A stretch of DNA of 64,000 nucleotides. Source: an uncultured Brachyspira sp. (GTDB lineage Bacteria > Spirochaetota > Brachyspiria > Brachyspirales > Brachyspiraceae). A model generated the notes under the pieces. That model ran no database searches. It had not been told where the DNA came from and saw only the letters and a list, made by a program, of their open reading frames with translations. Positions 34,509 to 43,400 of this stretch are shown in pieces. Location of the stretch: contig NZ_CAJUPR010000012.1 in assembly GCF_910588665.1 (NCBI RefSeq), forward strand, positions 1 to 64,000. Direction: 5' to 3'. The position numbers and the translations under genes are program-made. Numbering within the stretch: the first letter of the stretch is position 1; each line of letters begins with the position of its first letter.

Positions 34509-36611
34509 TTAAAATGATTCAAAACCTTCTGAAGTATCTTTAGATGTGTCAAAAGTATTTCCGAATTCATTGTCTTTTAAAGTTTTTGAAGAAGCCTGAG
34601 GCACAATTTTTTCTTCATGATATTTTTTTACAGGGCTTTTTAATTCGGTTCTTGCTGATGAAGGCTTAGGCTTACTTTCATAAACAGTTTTTTTATCGGT
34701 ATTATGAGAAGTTTTTTTTCTTTCAGTTGTATTTGTATTATTATTTCCTCTTAATTTGAAAAATCTCATAGATGCTACTAATTCTTCTGCTTTTGAGGAT
34801 AAAACTTCTGAAGTGGCTGTAGACTCTTCTACTAAAGCAGCATTTTGCTGAGTACTCATATCCATTTGAGTAATTGCTATATTAACCTGATCAACTCCTG
34901 CCTGCTGTTCCATAGCTGTAGAACTTAAATCCTGTATAATTTTTGCAGTTTCTTCTATCTGAACTCTTAAATTTTGGAATATTTCTTTTGATTCCTTTGC
35001 AGTTTCCGTAGCAGCAGCAATTTTTTCTTCTGAGTCTGCAACCAAGCTGGTAATATCTTTAACGGAAGTCTGAGTTGTCTGAGCTAAGTTTCTAACCTCA
35101 GAAGCGACAACAGCAAAACCTCTTCCCTGTTCGCCTGCACGCGCAGCCTCAACTGCGGCATTAAGAGCAAGTATATTAGTCTGAAAAGCTATATCTTCAA
35201 TTATTTTTGTAATTGCGCTGATTTTAGAGCTGGATTCATATACAGCCTCAATATTTCTTGTACTTTCTTCTATAACTCTTCCTGCCTCTTCAATAGCCTT
35301 TCTGGAGTTTATCATCATATTATTGCCTTCTAATGTATGTTCGGCAGATGATTTTATTGTGGATGCAATTTCCTCCATAGATGAAGCTGTTTCTTCAAGT
35401 CCAGAAGCCTGATTTTCAGTTCTGTTTGAAAGATCTATATTTTTCTGCGCCATCTCATCAGCGGATAATTTTACTGTGTAGGCGCTTTCATATACTATTT
35501 TTACTTTTTCATTTAACTGATCCAGAATATTTTTTAAAGAAACAGCTATTTCTCCGAATTCATCTTTTCTGTTTTTTAATTTAGGGGAAATAGACCAGCT
35601 TAAATCTCCTTTTGAAAGATTGTTTAAATCTAAAGAGAGTAAATGAAGTATAGATGTTATTTTACTTATATATAATGCTATGACTACACATGTTAATATA
35701 ATAATTATAGCCGTGCCTATAGTAGCGTATTTTTTCATAGTATCTATACTTGAAAAAAGTTCGCCTGATTCAATACTCATAACAACAGACCAGCCTGATA
35801 TAGGCTCTTTGTAAAAGGTTGCGATAGAAGCTCTGCCGTTAAAAGGAGAATTAAACTCGTAGTAGCCCGATTCATGTTCAGTGGCATATTTTATATAATC
35901 AGCATTTCTTAAAACATTGTTTCTTATATGAGAAGGAATAGGGTCTGCAATAACCCATCTGTCAAGATCAATAACAAAAGGGTGTCCTGTATTTCCGAAT
36001 TTAACAAGATTTAATTCCTCATCTATGAATCCATGCCAGTCAATCATTATAGAAATTGCGCCTATTATGCTTCCTGCAGCATCCTTTATAGGAGAAAAAA
36101 TTTTCACAACATACATATTATTATCAGCTGGAAAAGGATCTACGGTATGATGTACAGCTGACTGTCCCGACATAATTTTATTCCATATAGGCATACCGCT
36201 GAAATTTCTTTTATTCGGAGAATTAGCAACTATTCCGTCCAAGGTGTCAGCCACTACATTTCCGTTTTTATCAAGAACCACAATACCTTCCATACTTATG
36301 TTATTTCTTGTAACATTTTTTAAAGCAGTTTCAAGAATGCTTCTGTTTTCAGGTGTAGGATCTTGAAGAAAAGATGCTAATTGAGTATATCCTCTGCTTA
36401 TAGCTTCGGATGTATATACTGATTGTTCTAGCCATATATTAATCATTCTGGCATATACTTTTGTACTCGATTCAAAACCAAATATAGCTGAACGTTTTAT
36501 TCCTTGAGAGCCTATATTAATTATCAATATGACTAATGTGGTTGTCATTATAGTAATAATCAGCATTACAAAGAAAGATATTTTAACTTTTAATGATTGC
36601 AACTTTCTCAC
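34509..36611 (-). CDS. Methyl-accepting chemotaxis protein
   Basis: A 700-residue receptor: first membrane helix at about 10-32, a periplasmic double Cache-like sensor to about 285, a second helix (about 290-312), HAMP, then a cytoplasmic signalling domain. The hairpin tip is recognisable as FQTNILALNAAVEAARAGEQ followed by GRGFAVVASEVRNLA. It lacks a visible CheR pentapeptide and ends in a low-complexity Ser/Lys/Asp-rich tail of about 80 residues. The start is GTG at 36611 with GGAG 7 nt upstream. The ligand is unknown, but Cache domains usually bind small organic compounds. It has its own promoter and terminator. Confidence 0.95.
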   Translation of the reverse strand: MRKLQSLKVKISFFVMLIITIMTTTLVILIINIGSQGIKRSAIFGFESSTKVYARMINIWLEQSVYTSEAISRGYTQLASFLQDPTPENRSILETALKNVTRNNISMEGIVVLDKNGNVVADTLDGIVANSPNKRNFSGMPIWNKIMSGQSAVHHTVDPFPADNNMYVVKIFSPIKDAAGSIIGAISIMIDWHGFIDEELNLVKFGNTGHPFVIDLDRWVIADPIPSHIRNNVLRNADYIKYATEHESGYYEFNSPFNGRASIATFYKEPISGWSVVMSIESGELFSSIDTMKKYATIGTAIIIILTCVVIALYISKITSILHLLSLDLNNLSKGDLSWSISPKLKNRKDEFGEIAVSLKNILDQLNEKVKIVYESAYTVKLSADEMAQKNIDLSNRTENQASGLEETASSMEEIASTIKSSAEHTLEGNNMMINSRKAIEEAGRVIEESTRNIEAVYESSSKISAITKIIEDIAFQTNILALNAAVEAARAGEQGRGFAVVASEVRNLAQTTQTSVKDITSLVADSEEKIAAATETAKESKEIFQNLRVQIEETAKIIQDLSSTAMEQQAGVDQVNIAITQMDMSTQQNAALVEESTATSEVLSSKAEELVASMRFFKLRGNNNTNTTERKKTSHNTDKKTVYESKPKPSSARTELKSPVKKYHEEKIVPQASSKTLKDNEFGNTFDTSKDTSEGFESF

Positions 36612-36659
36612 TTTTAATCTCCAGAAATCTTTTATTGTATTAAAATATATTTTATATAA

Positions 36660-36687
36660 ATAATAAGAATATTTTTTATAAAGTCAA
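36660..36687 (-). promoter_or_regulatory. Promoter of the chemotaxis receptor gene
   Basis: Minus-strand TTGACT (36687-36682), 16-nt spacer, TATTAT (36665-36660), roughly 40 nt before the GTG at 36611. Confidence 0.55.
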
Positions 36688-36729
36688 TATATTTATATAT
36701 TAAATTATCGTAAATTTATATTATATTTT

Positions 36730-37422
36730 TTAATAGAGATTATATTTTTTATATTCAGCTTCGCTTTTTCTTATGTAAATAGGAAGTAGGGTGAATATAT
36801 CATCAAAATTATCCGCTTCTATTTTAGGTATAGATAATTTTATAATATTTGATGCTTTTATAATATTATATGAATTATCTAATTTTTTTATACTGTAATT
36901 TTTTAAATTTTCCATAAAAAAATGATAATTTTTTAAAAATCCGTCTCCGCATAATGCTATATTTTTATTATTTATAGATTTAATAATTTCTATTAATTCA
37001 TTATATGTCAAATCTGAGTTTTCTTTTAATTTTTTGTCATTATAATATACATTGGCATAAATACTTCCTTTTCTTCCATCTATCATACTGACTTTTATAT
37101 TATTATAATCTTTTATATTTTCATATAATGCATCTAAACTTGAAATTCCTATAATAGGTATTTTTTTAGCATAGCATATCGTTTTTACAGAAGAAAATTC
37201 TATCCTTAAAGCCGTAAAAGAACCAGGACCTATGCCAAGTGCTATATGAGTTATATCGTTTAATGAAATATTATTATTTTTAAGAAAACTGCTTAATACA
37301 GGAAGCAGATGTTCATTATGATTTTTTATATTGCATTTATTATATTCTATAATGGTATTATTATCTTTTTTTAATGCTATGGAAAAACTGCTTGATACGG
37401 TATCAAATGCTAATATATTCAT
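36730..37422 (-). CDS. tsaB: tRNA threonylcarbamoyladenosine biosynthesis protein TsaB
   Basis: An ASKHA-fold protein that partners TsaD in making the t6A modification of ANN-decoding tRNAs. The N-terminal MNILAFDTVSSSFSIAL and the central ALGIGPGSFTALRIEFSSVK are diagnostic. 230 residues is a normal length. Its ATG overlaps the stop of yaaR by 4 nt (ATGA), so the two are translationally coupled. tsaD, tsaC and tsaE are not in the window. Confidence 0.93.
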   Translation of the reverse strand: MNILAFDTVSSSFSIALKKDNNTIIEYNKCNIKNHNEHLLPVLSSFLKNNNISLNDITHIALGIGPGSFTALRIEFSSVKTICYAKKIPIIGISSLDALYENIKDYNNIKVSMIDGRKGSIYANVYYNDKKLKENSDLTYNELIEIIKSINNKNIALCGDGFLKNYHFFMENLKNYSIKKLDNSYNIIKASNIIKLSIPKIEADNFDDIFTLLPIYIRKSEAEYKKYNLY

Positions 37423-37883
37423 GACATTAAATCCAATACTAAGCCTTTAAGTCTTAGAACCTTGTTTGCTATGGCTATATGGTTTTTCTGCTCAGATATT
37501 ATTAATTTATACAGAGAATCTAATTCTTCATTAATTTTTGAAACCACTTGATACTCGCGTCCTCTTCTCATATATGAAGATACTATCCTTATTCTGTATG
37601 CATCTTTTACTAATTTATCGGTTAATGCTCTTATTAAATCTTTAAATTTCTGAAAGTCTCTTATATTTGCGCTTTTTTCTAATAGGTTTCCCGCATCATA
37701 AATCTGCCTTTTTAATTCATCTAATTCATAGGAGTATCTTTTTATTTCTTTTTCTTCTTCAAGCATTGCTGCAAACTGAGATGATGACACTGCCGCTTTC
37801 ATAGAGGTCATTGATGCATCCTGCGATGTCATAAATACATTATTTAGATTCATCTCTAGGTTTCTTCTTTCCTGAACTCTCAT
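37419..37883 (-). CDS. yaaR: YaaR family (DUF327) protein
   Basis: 154 residues, mostly helical. The C-terminal 100 residues carry the DUF327 pattern: DELKRQIYDAGNLLEKSANI, FKDLIRALTDKLVKDAYRIR, then VVSKINEELDSLY. The family is widespread in Firmicutes and spirochaetes and has no established function. GGAG precedes the ATG by 7 nt. It overlaps tsaB by 4 nt. The upstream region carries the inverted-repeat motifs at 37910-37945. Confidence 0.85.
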   Translation of the reverse strand: MRVQERRNLEMNLNNVFMTSQDASMTSMKAAVSSSQFAAMLEEEKEIKRYSYELDELKRQIYDAGNLLEKSANIRDFQKFKDLIRALTDKLVKDAYRIRIVSSYMRRGREYQVVSKINEELDSLYKLIISEQKNHIAIANKVLRLKGLVLDLMS

Positions 37884-37909
37884 TCTTTTTCTCCATAATA
37901 ATTTAAAAG

Positions 37910-37945
37910 TTATGTTAACTAATATATATTATGTTAACTTAACAT
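37910..37945. promoter_or_regulatory. Possible operator: repeated TTATGTTAAC motifs
   Basis: Two copies of TTATGTTAACT (37910-37920 and 37929-37939). The second is part of the perfect inverted repeat ATGTTAA-C-TTAACAT (37931-37945). They lie between yaaR (minus) and yggS (plus). The same 13-mer TTATGTTAACTTA recurs at 39344-39356, and a related palindrome covers the promoter of the giant gene (40394-40420). Confidence 0.4.
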
Positions 37946-38029
37946 GAATCAGATAAAATTTCAATATATTATAGATCGTATTTTTATTATTTTGCTTTAT
38001 TAATTTATTTTTTACTGATATTATATTAA

Positions 38030-38057
38030 TTGAAAAAAAATTAAAAAGATTTATAAT
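38030..38057 (+). promoter_or_regulatory. yggS promoter
   Basis: TTGAAA (38030-38035), 16-nt spacer, perfect TATAAT (38052-38057), 23 nt before the ATG. AGGAA lies between. Confidence 0.6.
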
Positions 38058-38080
38058 AAACTGCATTAGGAATTTTTTTT

Positions 38081-38776
38081 ATGAATAGAGATGAAATTTT
38101 AAAAAGATATAATTCTATATTAAGCAGTATTTATATTATTAAAAAAAAATACAATATAAATTATGATATAAATATAATAGCAGTAAGCAAATATTCTTCT
38201 ATTGAAACTATAAAAGAGTTTTTATCATTAAATATAGATTTGCCTTTGGCGGAAAGCAAAGCTCAGAGTTTAAGGGATAGGGTAGGTGAGATTGCCGAAA
38301 TTAAAGATAATGTTAAATGGCACTTTATAGGGCGCATACAAAGCAATAAAATAAAATATATAGTTAAGTATGCCGATTTAATACAAAGCGTGGATTCTAT
38401 TGATACAGCCGAATATATAAATAAAGAAGCATATAAAAACAATAAAATACAGAATATACTGCTGCAATTTAATATAAGCACAGAAGAGCAGAAGGGCGGA
38501 TTTTCTATGGAAAGCTATATAAATACTTATGAAAATATCATAAAAATGCCTAATATATCTGTAAAAGGCTTTATGGCAATAGGAAAAGATACTGAAGATA
38601 CAATTCTTATTGAGGAAGAGTTTGAAAAACTTAATATAATATTTAAAGAAATAAATTCAAAATATAGTAATCCTTTATCCATTCTTTCTATGGGAATGTC
38701 ATCGGATTATGAACTTGCAATAAAACATGGATCAAATATGGTTAGAATAGGAAGCAGTTTTTTAGGAAGCTCATAA
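38081..38776 (+). CDS. yggS: YggS family PLP homeostasis protein
   Basis: A pyridoxal-phosphate-binding barrel protein without known catalytic turnover that keeps PLP and amino-acid pools balanced. The PLP lysine is in IIAVSKYSS (Lys33). Further family motifs are WHFIGRIQSNK, LLQFNISTEEQKGGF and LSMGMSSDYELAIKHGSNMVRIG, all intact. Length (231) is typical. A monocistronic unit with promoter at 38030-38057 and A-T hairpin after the stop. Confidence 0.94.
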   Translation: MNRDEILKRYNSILSSIYIIKKKYNINYDINIIAVSKYSSIETIKEFLSLNIDLPLAESKAQSLRDRVGEIAEIKDNVKWHFIGRIQSNKIKYIVKYADLIQSVDSIDTAEYINKEAYKNNKIQNILLQFNISTEEQKGGFSMESYINTYENIIKMPNISVKGFMAIGKDTEDTILIEEEFEKLNIIFKEINSKYSNPLSILSMGMSSDYELAIKHGSNMVRIGSSFLGSS

Positions 38777-38797
38777 ATATTTAAAAATTAAATATTT
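38775..38797 (+). terminator. A-T hairpin after yggS
   Basis: AAATATTTAA (38775-38784) and TTAAATATTT (38788-38797) form a perfect 10-bp stem with a 3-nt loop starting at the stop codon, followed by a T-rich run. The stem has no G-C pair, so it may be weak. Confidence 0.4.
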
Positions 38798-38821
38798 GAT
38801 TTTAGATAAAATAAAGAATTA

Positions 38822-39336
38822 TTAAAATAAAAGAATTACTTGAAACAGTATTATATAAAGCTGTTAAAGTAATTATAAATAAAAATTATAATAAATTATC
38901 ATTAAAAGAAATAAATCAAAGAATGAATAAAATACTTGAATAAAGCATAAAAAGCGAATGCATTATAAATATAAAATAGTTTTATTTATCTGATAAAGAA
39001 TATATAAAGATTATTAACAATATAAAAATACAGTATCGAAAGTATTAAATAAGCTTTTAAATGATAAAATAAAGGCGTCTTGAAAAGTAAACATATGGAT
39101 TTCAGTTATATATGATAAAGAAAAAATAAAAACAATGAATTAACTTTAATAATACAAAAAAACTCTGATAATATTATATATTGGTAGAATGAAGAATCTG
39201 CAAAATCAAAAATGAAAATGTCTATGAAATATTATAAATATTATAAATATTATAAATATTATAAATATCCTGAAAATGCGGAAAATTATGATGCATTAAA
39301 ATATAGCGGAAAATTGAATAAATATATGTTCCGATA
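38822..39336 (+). pseudogene. Heavily decayed gene debris, possibly a type I restriction (HsdR) C-terminus
   Basis: Protein-like fragments occur in shifting frames. First IKELLETVLYKAVKVIINKN and LKEINQRMNKILE, then after a stop SIKSECIINIK and LSDKEYIKIINNIK, then in another frame KVLNKLLNDKIK. The order of ILE-x-SIKSExIINI, LSDKEYIKxI and LNKLLNDKIK resembles the C-terminal DUF3387 region of HsdR subunits, but I hold this only as a possibility. A last fragment ends ENAENYDALKYSGKLNKYMFR in small pieces. Several in-frame stops rule out a product. This fills most of the 714-nt gap between yggS and the next lipoprotein. Confidence 0.35.
39231..39275 (+). repeat. Five tandem copies of a 9-nt unit
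   Basis: ATTATAAAT repeats five times without interruption. In the decayed reading frame it would encode Tyr-Tyr-Lys repeats. Copy-number change would keep the frame. Confidence 0.9.
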
Positions 39337-39343
39337 ATGTATA

Positions 39344-39356
39344 TTATGTTAACTTA
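39344..39356 (+). promoter_or_regulatory. TTATGTTAACTTA motif
   Basis: The 13-mer is identical to 37929-37941. It lies 135 nt before the lipoprotein at 39491, in sequence otherwise without a gene. Candidate binding site of the same regulator as the palindromes at 37931-37945 and 40394-40420. Confidence 0.3.
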
Positions 39357-39490
39357 TGCATGCTGTTTTTTTATTTTAAGTAATAAATTAAAGTTTTATA
39401 TAAAGCTTATAAAAGTTTAATAATTGAAGTTTTTTATATACTATATTATAATATGAAATATATAAATAAAAAAATTATGGATATGCTCTA

Positions 39491-40018
39491 ATGAAAAAAA
39501 TAATACTTTTCTTAATATTAAGTTTGATAATTATATCATGTAAAAATGACGGCGGTTCTATATATGCTATGGAAAAAAGATATAAAAATTTTCTGAATAT
39601 ACTTCCGAATGACATAAGAAATGATTACACTTTAAACTCTGATAAATACGGCAGTATGTATAAAGAATGGATTAATGAGTTTAATATTTGGACTGATAAT
39701 ATATTTTATACTGAAGCACAAAGAGAACAAGAAATATCAGCCGAAATTACACCCGACAAAATAGAATATGCAATTGAAACTTTAACCAGTAAAGACTATG
39801 AGAGAAATCTGCCAGAAGATCTTATGCATAAAGTAAAAGCTCATACTGATATATTATCATTAAAAATAGAAGAATTAGAAAAAGACAGTAATTTCAGTAA
39901 TTCTATGATTAAACTTAAAAAAGATGAGGCTGTTGAAAACTTCAGTACAAAAGATACTATATTTTATTATGTTTGGAATTATTTAATAACAATAGAAAGA
40001 CCAAGACGCTTTCAATAA
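39491..40018 (+). CDS. Lipoprotein of unknown function
   Basis: 175 residues with a clear lipoprotein signal, lipobox IISC and Cys17. The mature protein is predicted helical, charged, and without a recognised domain. There is no good Shine-Dalgarno before the ATG. It stands alone between gene debris and the giant coiled-coil gene. The structured repeat element at 40035 follows 17 nt after the stop and may serve as its 3' end. Confidence 0.65.
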   Translation: MKKIILFLILSLIIISCKNDGGSIYAMEKRYKNFLNILPNDIRNDYTLNSDKYGSMYKEWINEFNIWTDNIFYTEAQREQEISAEITPDKIEYAIETLTSKDYERNLPEDLMHKVKAHTDILSLKIEELEKDSNFSNSMIKLKKDEAVENFSTKDTIFYYVWNYLITIERPRRFQ

Positions 40019-40034
40019 TTTTTTTATTATTATT

Positions 40035-40107
40035 GCTATGCTTCTGCTCGCCTTTAAGAAGCGAACAAGTAAACTTATTCGCTGGCTCGCAGTCGCTTTA
40101 TTTTTTT
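40035..40107 (+). repeat. Structured intergenic element, copy 2 (3' of the lipoprotein gene)
   Basis: Begins GCTATGCTTCTGC, ends GGCTCGCAGTCGCTTTATT plus a T run. Inside is a long hairpin GCGAACAAGT/ACTTATTCGC (40061-40082, one mismatch). CTGC-TC-GCC near the start can pair with GGC-TC-GCAG near the end. Both flanks match the copy at 9082-9151 read on the minus strand. After it, 40108-40380 shows no gene. Confidence 0.6.
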
Positions 40108-40382
40108 ATCGCTTCTAACTGCCTTGTTATATTTTTAGGCTTTCTTAAATTAATGATAAACTTTTAAATATCAGTGTAGTTGTTTTTTATTTTATTATTT
40201 CTTATTTCTGGTATTATATTTAATTATTTGATTTCTTTCTCCGTATTTTAAATCTCCCCTAGCCTTCTTTTATAAAGTTCCTATATTTAAAAAATATGAT
40301 TTTTCAAAACGGAATTTTATTTACAAAAAAATATTATGATATATAAAAAGCCTGTTTTTTAGAAATTTTAATTTGTATAATA

Positions 40383-40411
40383 TTGACATATATATTAACA
40401 TAATATAGAAT
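40383..40411 (+). promoter_or_regulatory. Promoter of the giant coiled-coil gene
   Basis: Perfect TTGACA (40383-40388), 17-nt spacer, TAGAAT (40406-40411). It gives a leader of about 27 nt to the ATG at 40445. Confidence 0.75.
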
Positions 40412-40420
40412 TATGTTAAT
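40394..40420. promoter_or_regulatory. Operator-like 11-bp inverted repeat over the promoter
   Basis: ATTAACATAAT (40394-40404) and ATTATGTTAAT (40410-40420) are perfect inverted copies with a 5-nt spacer. The repeat covers the spacer, the -10 box and the likely start site, the usual position of a repressor site. Half-sites resemble the motifs near yggS and at 39344. Confidence 0.6.
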
Positions 40421-40444
40421 ATACTATATTTGCGGAGTTTTCTT

Positions 40445-43400
40445 ATGAGCCCTGTTCTTCAATTAATACTAACTTTTGCCGTGCCTCTGTTTATTATCGG
40501 TATCTACAGCATTGTAAATAATAGAAAAAATTCCAGCGATAATAATTTTAACAGGCTGTTTGCAGAAGAAAAAGCAGTTTTGGAAGGCATAGTAGAAGAA
40601 AAAATTTCAGAAGTCAGAGATAATGCCATAGATCTGGAGATAGCCGTAAAGAAAGCAGGTTTTATAAGCAAATCTATGGAGGAAGATTTGTCTAAATTAA
40701 ATAAAAGAATAGAATCATATAAAGATTATAAAGCCGCAGTTTCTCAGTATCAGGAACAGGTGGATTCTCTTGAGGAAGCTTATCTTGATATACTTAATAA
40801 AGTAGATACCGTATTAAAAGAACGCAATACTATAGAAAAAACATATAAAAGAATATCCGATGTTAAATCTAAAATGACGGAGCTTGAAAAAAATGTAGGC
40901 TCAATACAAGATAAATTGATAGAATCTTATAATTCTAAATTAAATGACTTTGAAAGCGAGCTTTATAAAAGATTTGATGCTCTTACAACTAATTTGCTTG
41001 CGCGTGATGCCCATTACAGCACTATGGCTGAACAGGAGAAAGAAAAAATATCGGCTCTTACCGAAGAGTTTAAAATTCATGTTGCAAGAAAAGAAGAATT
41101 ATTTACAAATCAGCTTACCCAGCTTGCAGAAAAAACAGCCCGTCATAATATAGAACAATTAGCTGAATTATTTGAAAAAGGCAGAGACGAACTTATTAAT
41201 AAATATTCATCATTTGCAGATGAGATAGATATTAAATCTAAGGATATAGAAACCCGTTATGAAACTTTAAGTCAGTCTAAAGACGGATTAGAGACAGAAT
41301 TAAATAATTTAAGAGATACCATACATGACAGATTAAACTCCATTACGCAATCAAGCGTATTAGAGTTTAAAGATGAGATGGAAAAAACTAAAGAGATGCT
41401 CTACTCTGCTCTTAAAGAAGGTCTTGAAAAAATAAGTCTTGATAAAGAGGAATTTTTAGATTCTATAGAGCAGAAAGCTTATTCTTTGGAAAAATCTATA
41501 GATGATATAAAAGATAAAGCAGATTATATAAGCAAAGATTATGCTGAAAAAGCAGACATGCTTGAAAATGAGTTTTCTTTATTAAAAGATGATATAAATA
41601 ACAGATTTATTTCAGAGGTTGAGAACTTCTCCAATCATATAAAAGATGTTCTTGAAAATGAAGATGACGGAGTAATAACTCTTTATAGAAATAAAACTAA
41701 AGAGCTTAACGATTTAATTATATCTATAGATGGTATGAGTGAAGAAACTATGCTTAAGGCTGAAAGCAGATTTGAAGATATAGTTAATGACATGGATAAA
41801 TTAAAAAATGATATTTTGACCAGAGCTCAAGATGATATGGAATATTCTATAGATAATGCAAGAAGCTCTTTGATAGCTGAAATCAATGAACTTAGAAATG
41901 ATGTTGAAACAGAGACTAATCTTTTGAAAGATAAAATAGATGAAACCCATTATCAGACTTCGGAGATAATATCTATTCTTAATAATAAGCAGGAAGAAAT
42001 ACTTGATTCTTTGAGTCTGCAAAAAGAGTATTTATATAAGGATCTGGAATCTCAGTCTAATGACAGAATTAAAGAAATAGAAATATTGTTTGCCTCCGTA
42101 AAAAATGAATTAGAAGAAAATATTGATTCATATATTAAAAATGCCTCTTCCGATTTTGATTCTATTAATGAAAAATTATCAGATTTAAAAGAACAGTATG
42201 ATAAAGCATCTTCGGATATAAACTCTTTAAAAAAAGATACTGAATATAATTTAAAAGAAAATATAGAAAAGCGTATAGAAATATTAGAAAAATCGTCCGA
42301 TGAAATTAATGGTTTAATGAATAAGGCAAATGAAAAATTAGAAAACGGTGTAAAAGATGCTGAGGTAAAAATAGAAGAAATTAAAAAAGAAATATCTAAG
42401 TACAGCGATGCTTATATAGACAGCTTAAAATCTAATTTGGAAGCTATTTTAAACGATTATGAGCAAACTAAAATGAAGGCTATAACAGACAGCATTGATG
42501 CCGTTGTAAATCAGGTTGATGAAAGCGAAAAGAAACATAATGCATTAATAAGTAATATTGAAAACTCTTTAGATGAGTTTAAAGATAAAATAACTCATGC
42601 TGTAGATGAAAATATTAAATTTAATGAGGAAAGCAAGAAAGAAATTGTAGATATGCTTAATAATGAACTTAATCAGGCTGCGGGTTCATTTGATACTCTT
42701 TTAAATGAAAAAAAAGAAAGCATGAGTAAGATAAAAGATGAAATTGAAGATATTATGCATAGAGTTGAAAACGGAAGAGATGCTTTTGAACATGCTATAA
42801 ATAAAGTGTATGAAAATGCTGAAAATAAAGAAAAAGAATTGATGTCTGATATAGAGTATAAATATAATTCTTTGGATAAAAAAATAGACGGCGTATTAGA
42901 AGAAAGAAGATCCGATTTAAATACCATAAGTGCGGAATATCATTCTATGCTTGAAAAATATTCAAATGATTTAAAAGATGATTATGATGAATTAAGACAT
43001 CATGCTTCTCTTATGACGGACGAATATAAAATTCGCATAGAAAATCTCGGAGAGAAAATTAATGAAATAATAGATAATGCGGATAATATGCGTTCTATTA
43101 TTGATAATAAAACATCTGAAATAGATTCTTATATTTCTGTAAAGAAAGAAGAAATAAATAAAAAGATAGAAAACATATTTGCCGATGCTGAAGAAGATAC
43201 ATTGAAAAAATTAAATGATATCAGAGAGTTAATAGACGATGCTGTAGAGAAATATAAATACGAAATTAAAGAAATAGAATCCTACAGACTTGAAGAAAAT
43301 AAAAACATTATGCATGATATAGAGAATATCGGGGCAGACATAAAAAAAGATTATGAGCGCTATACCGATATGCTTGAAGATATCTACAATAAAGAAAAAG

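Noticed and set aside
39231..39275. CRISPR-like array
   Set aside because: The units are 9 nt with no spacers; this is a simple tandem repeat in decayed sequence.
39973..40167. 64-codon plus-strand frame after the lipoprotein
   Set aside because: It overlaps the lipoprotein 3' end and runs through the structured repeat element, which has a matching noncoding copy at 9082-9151.
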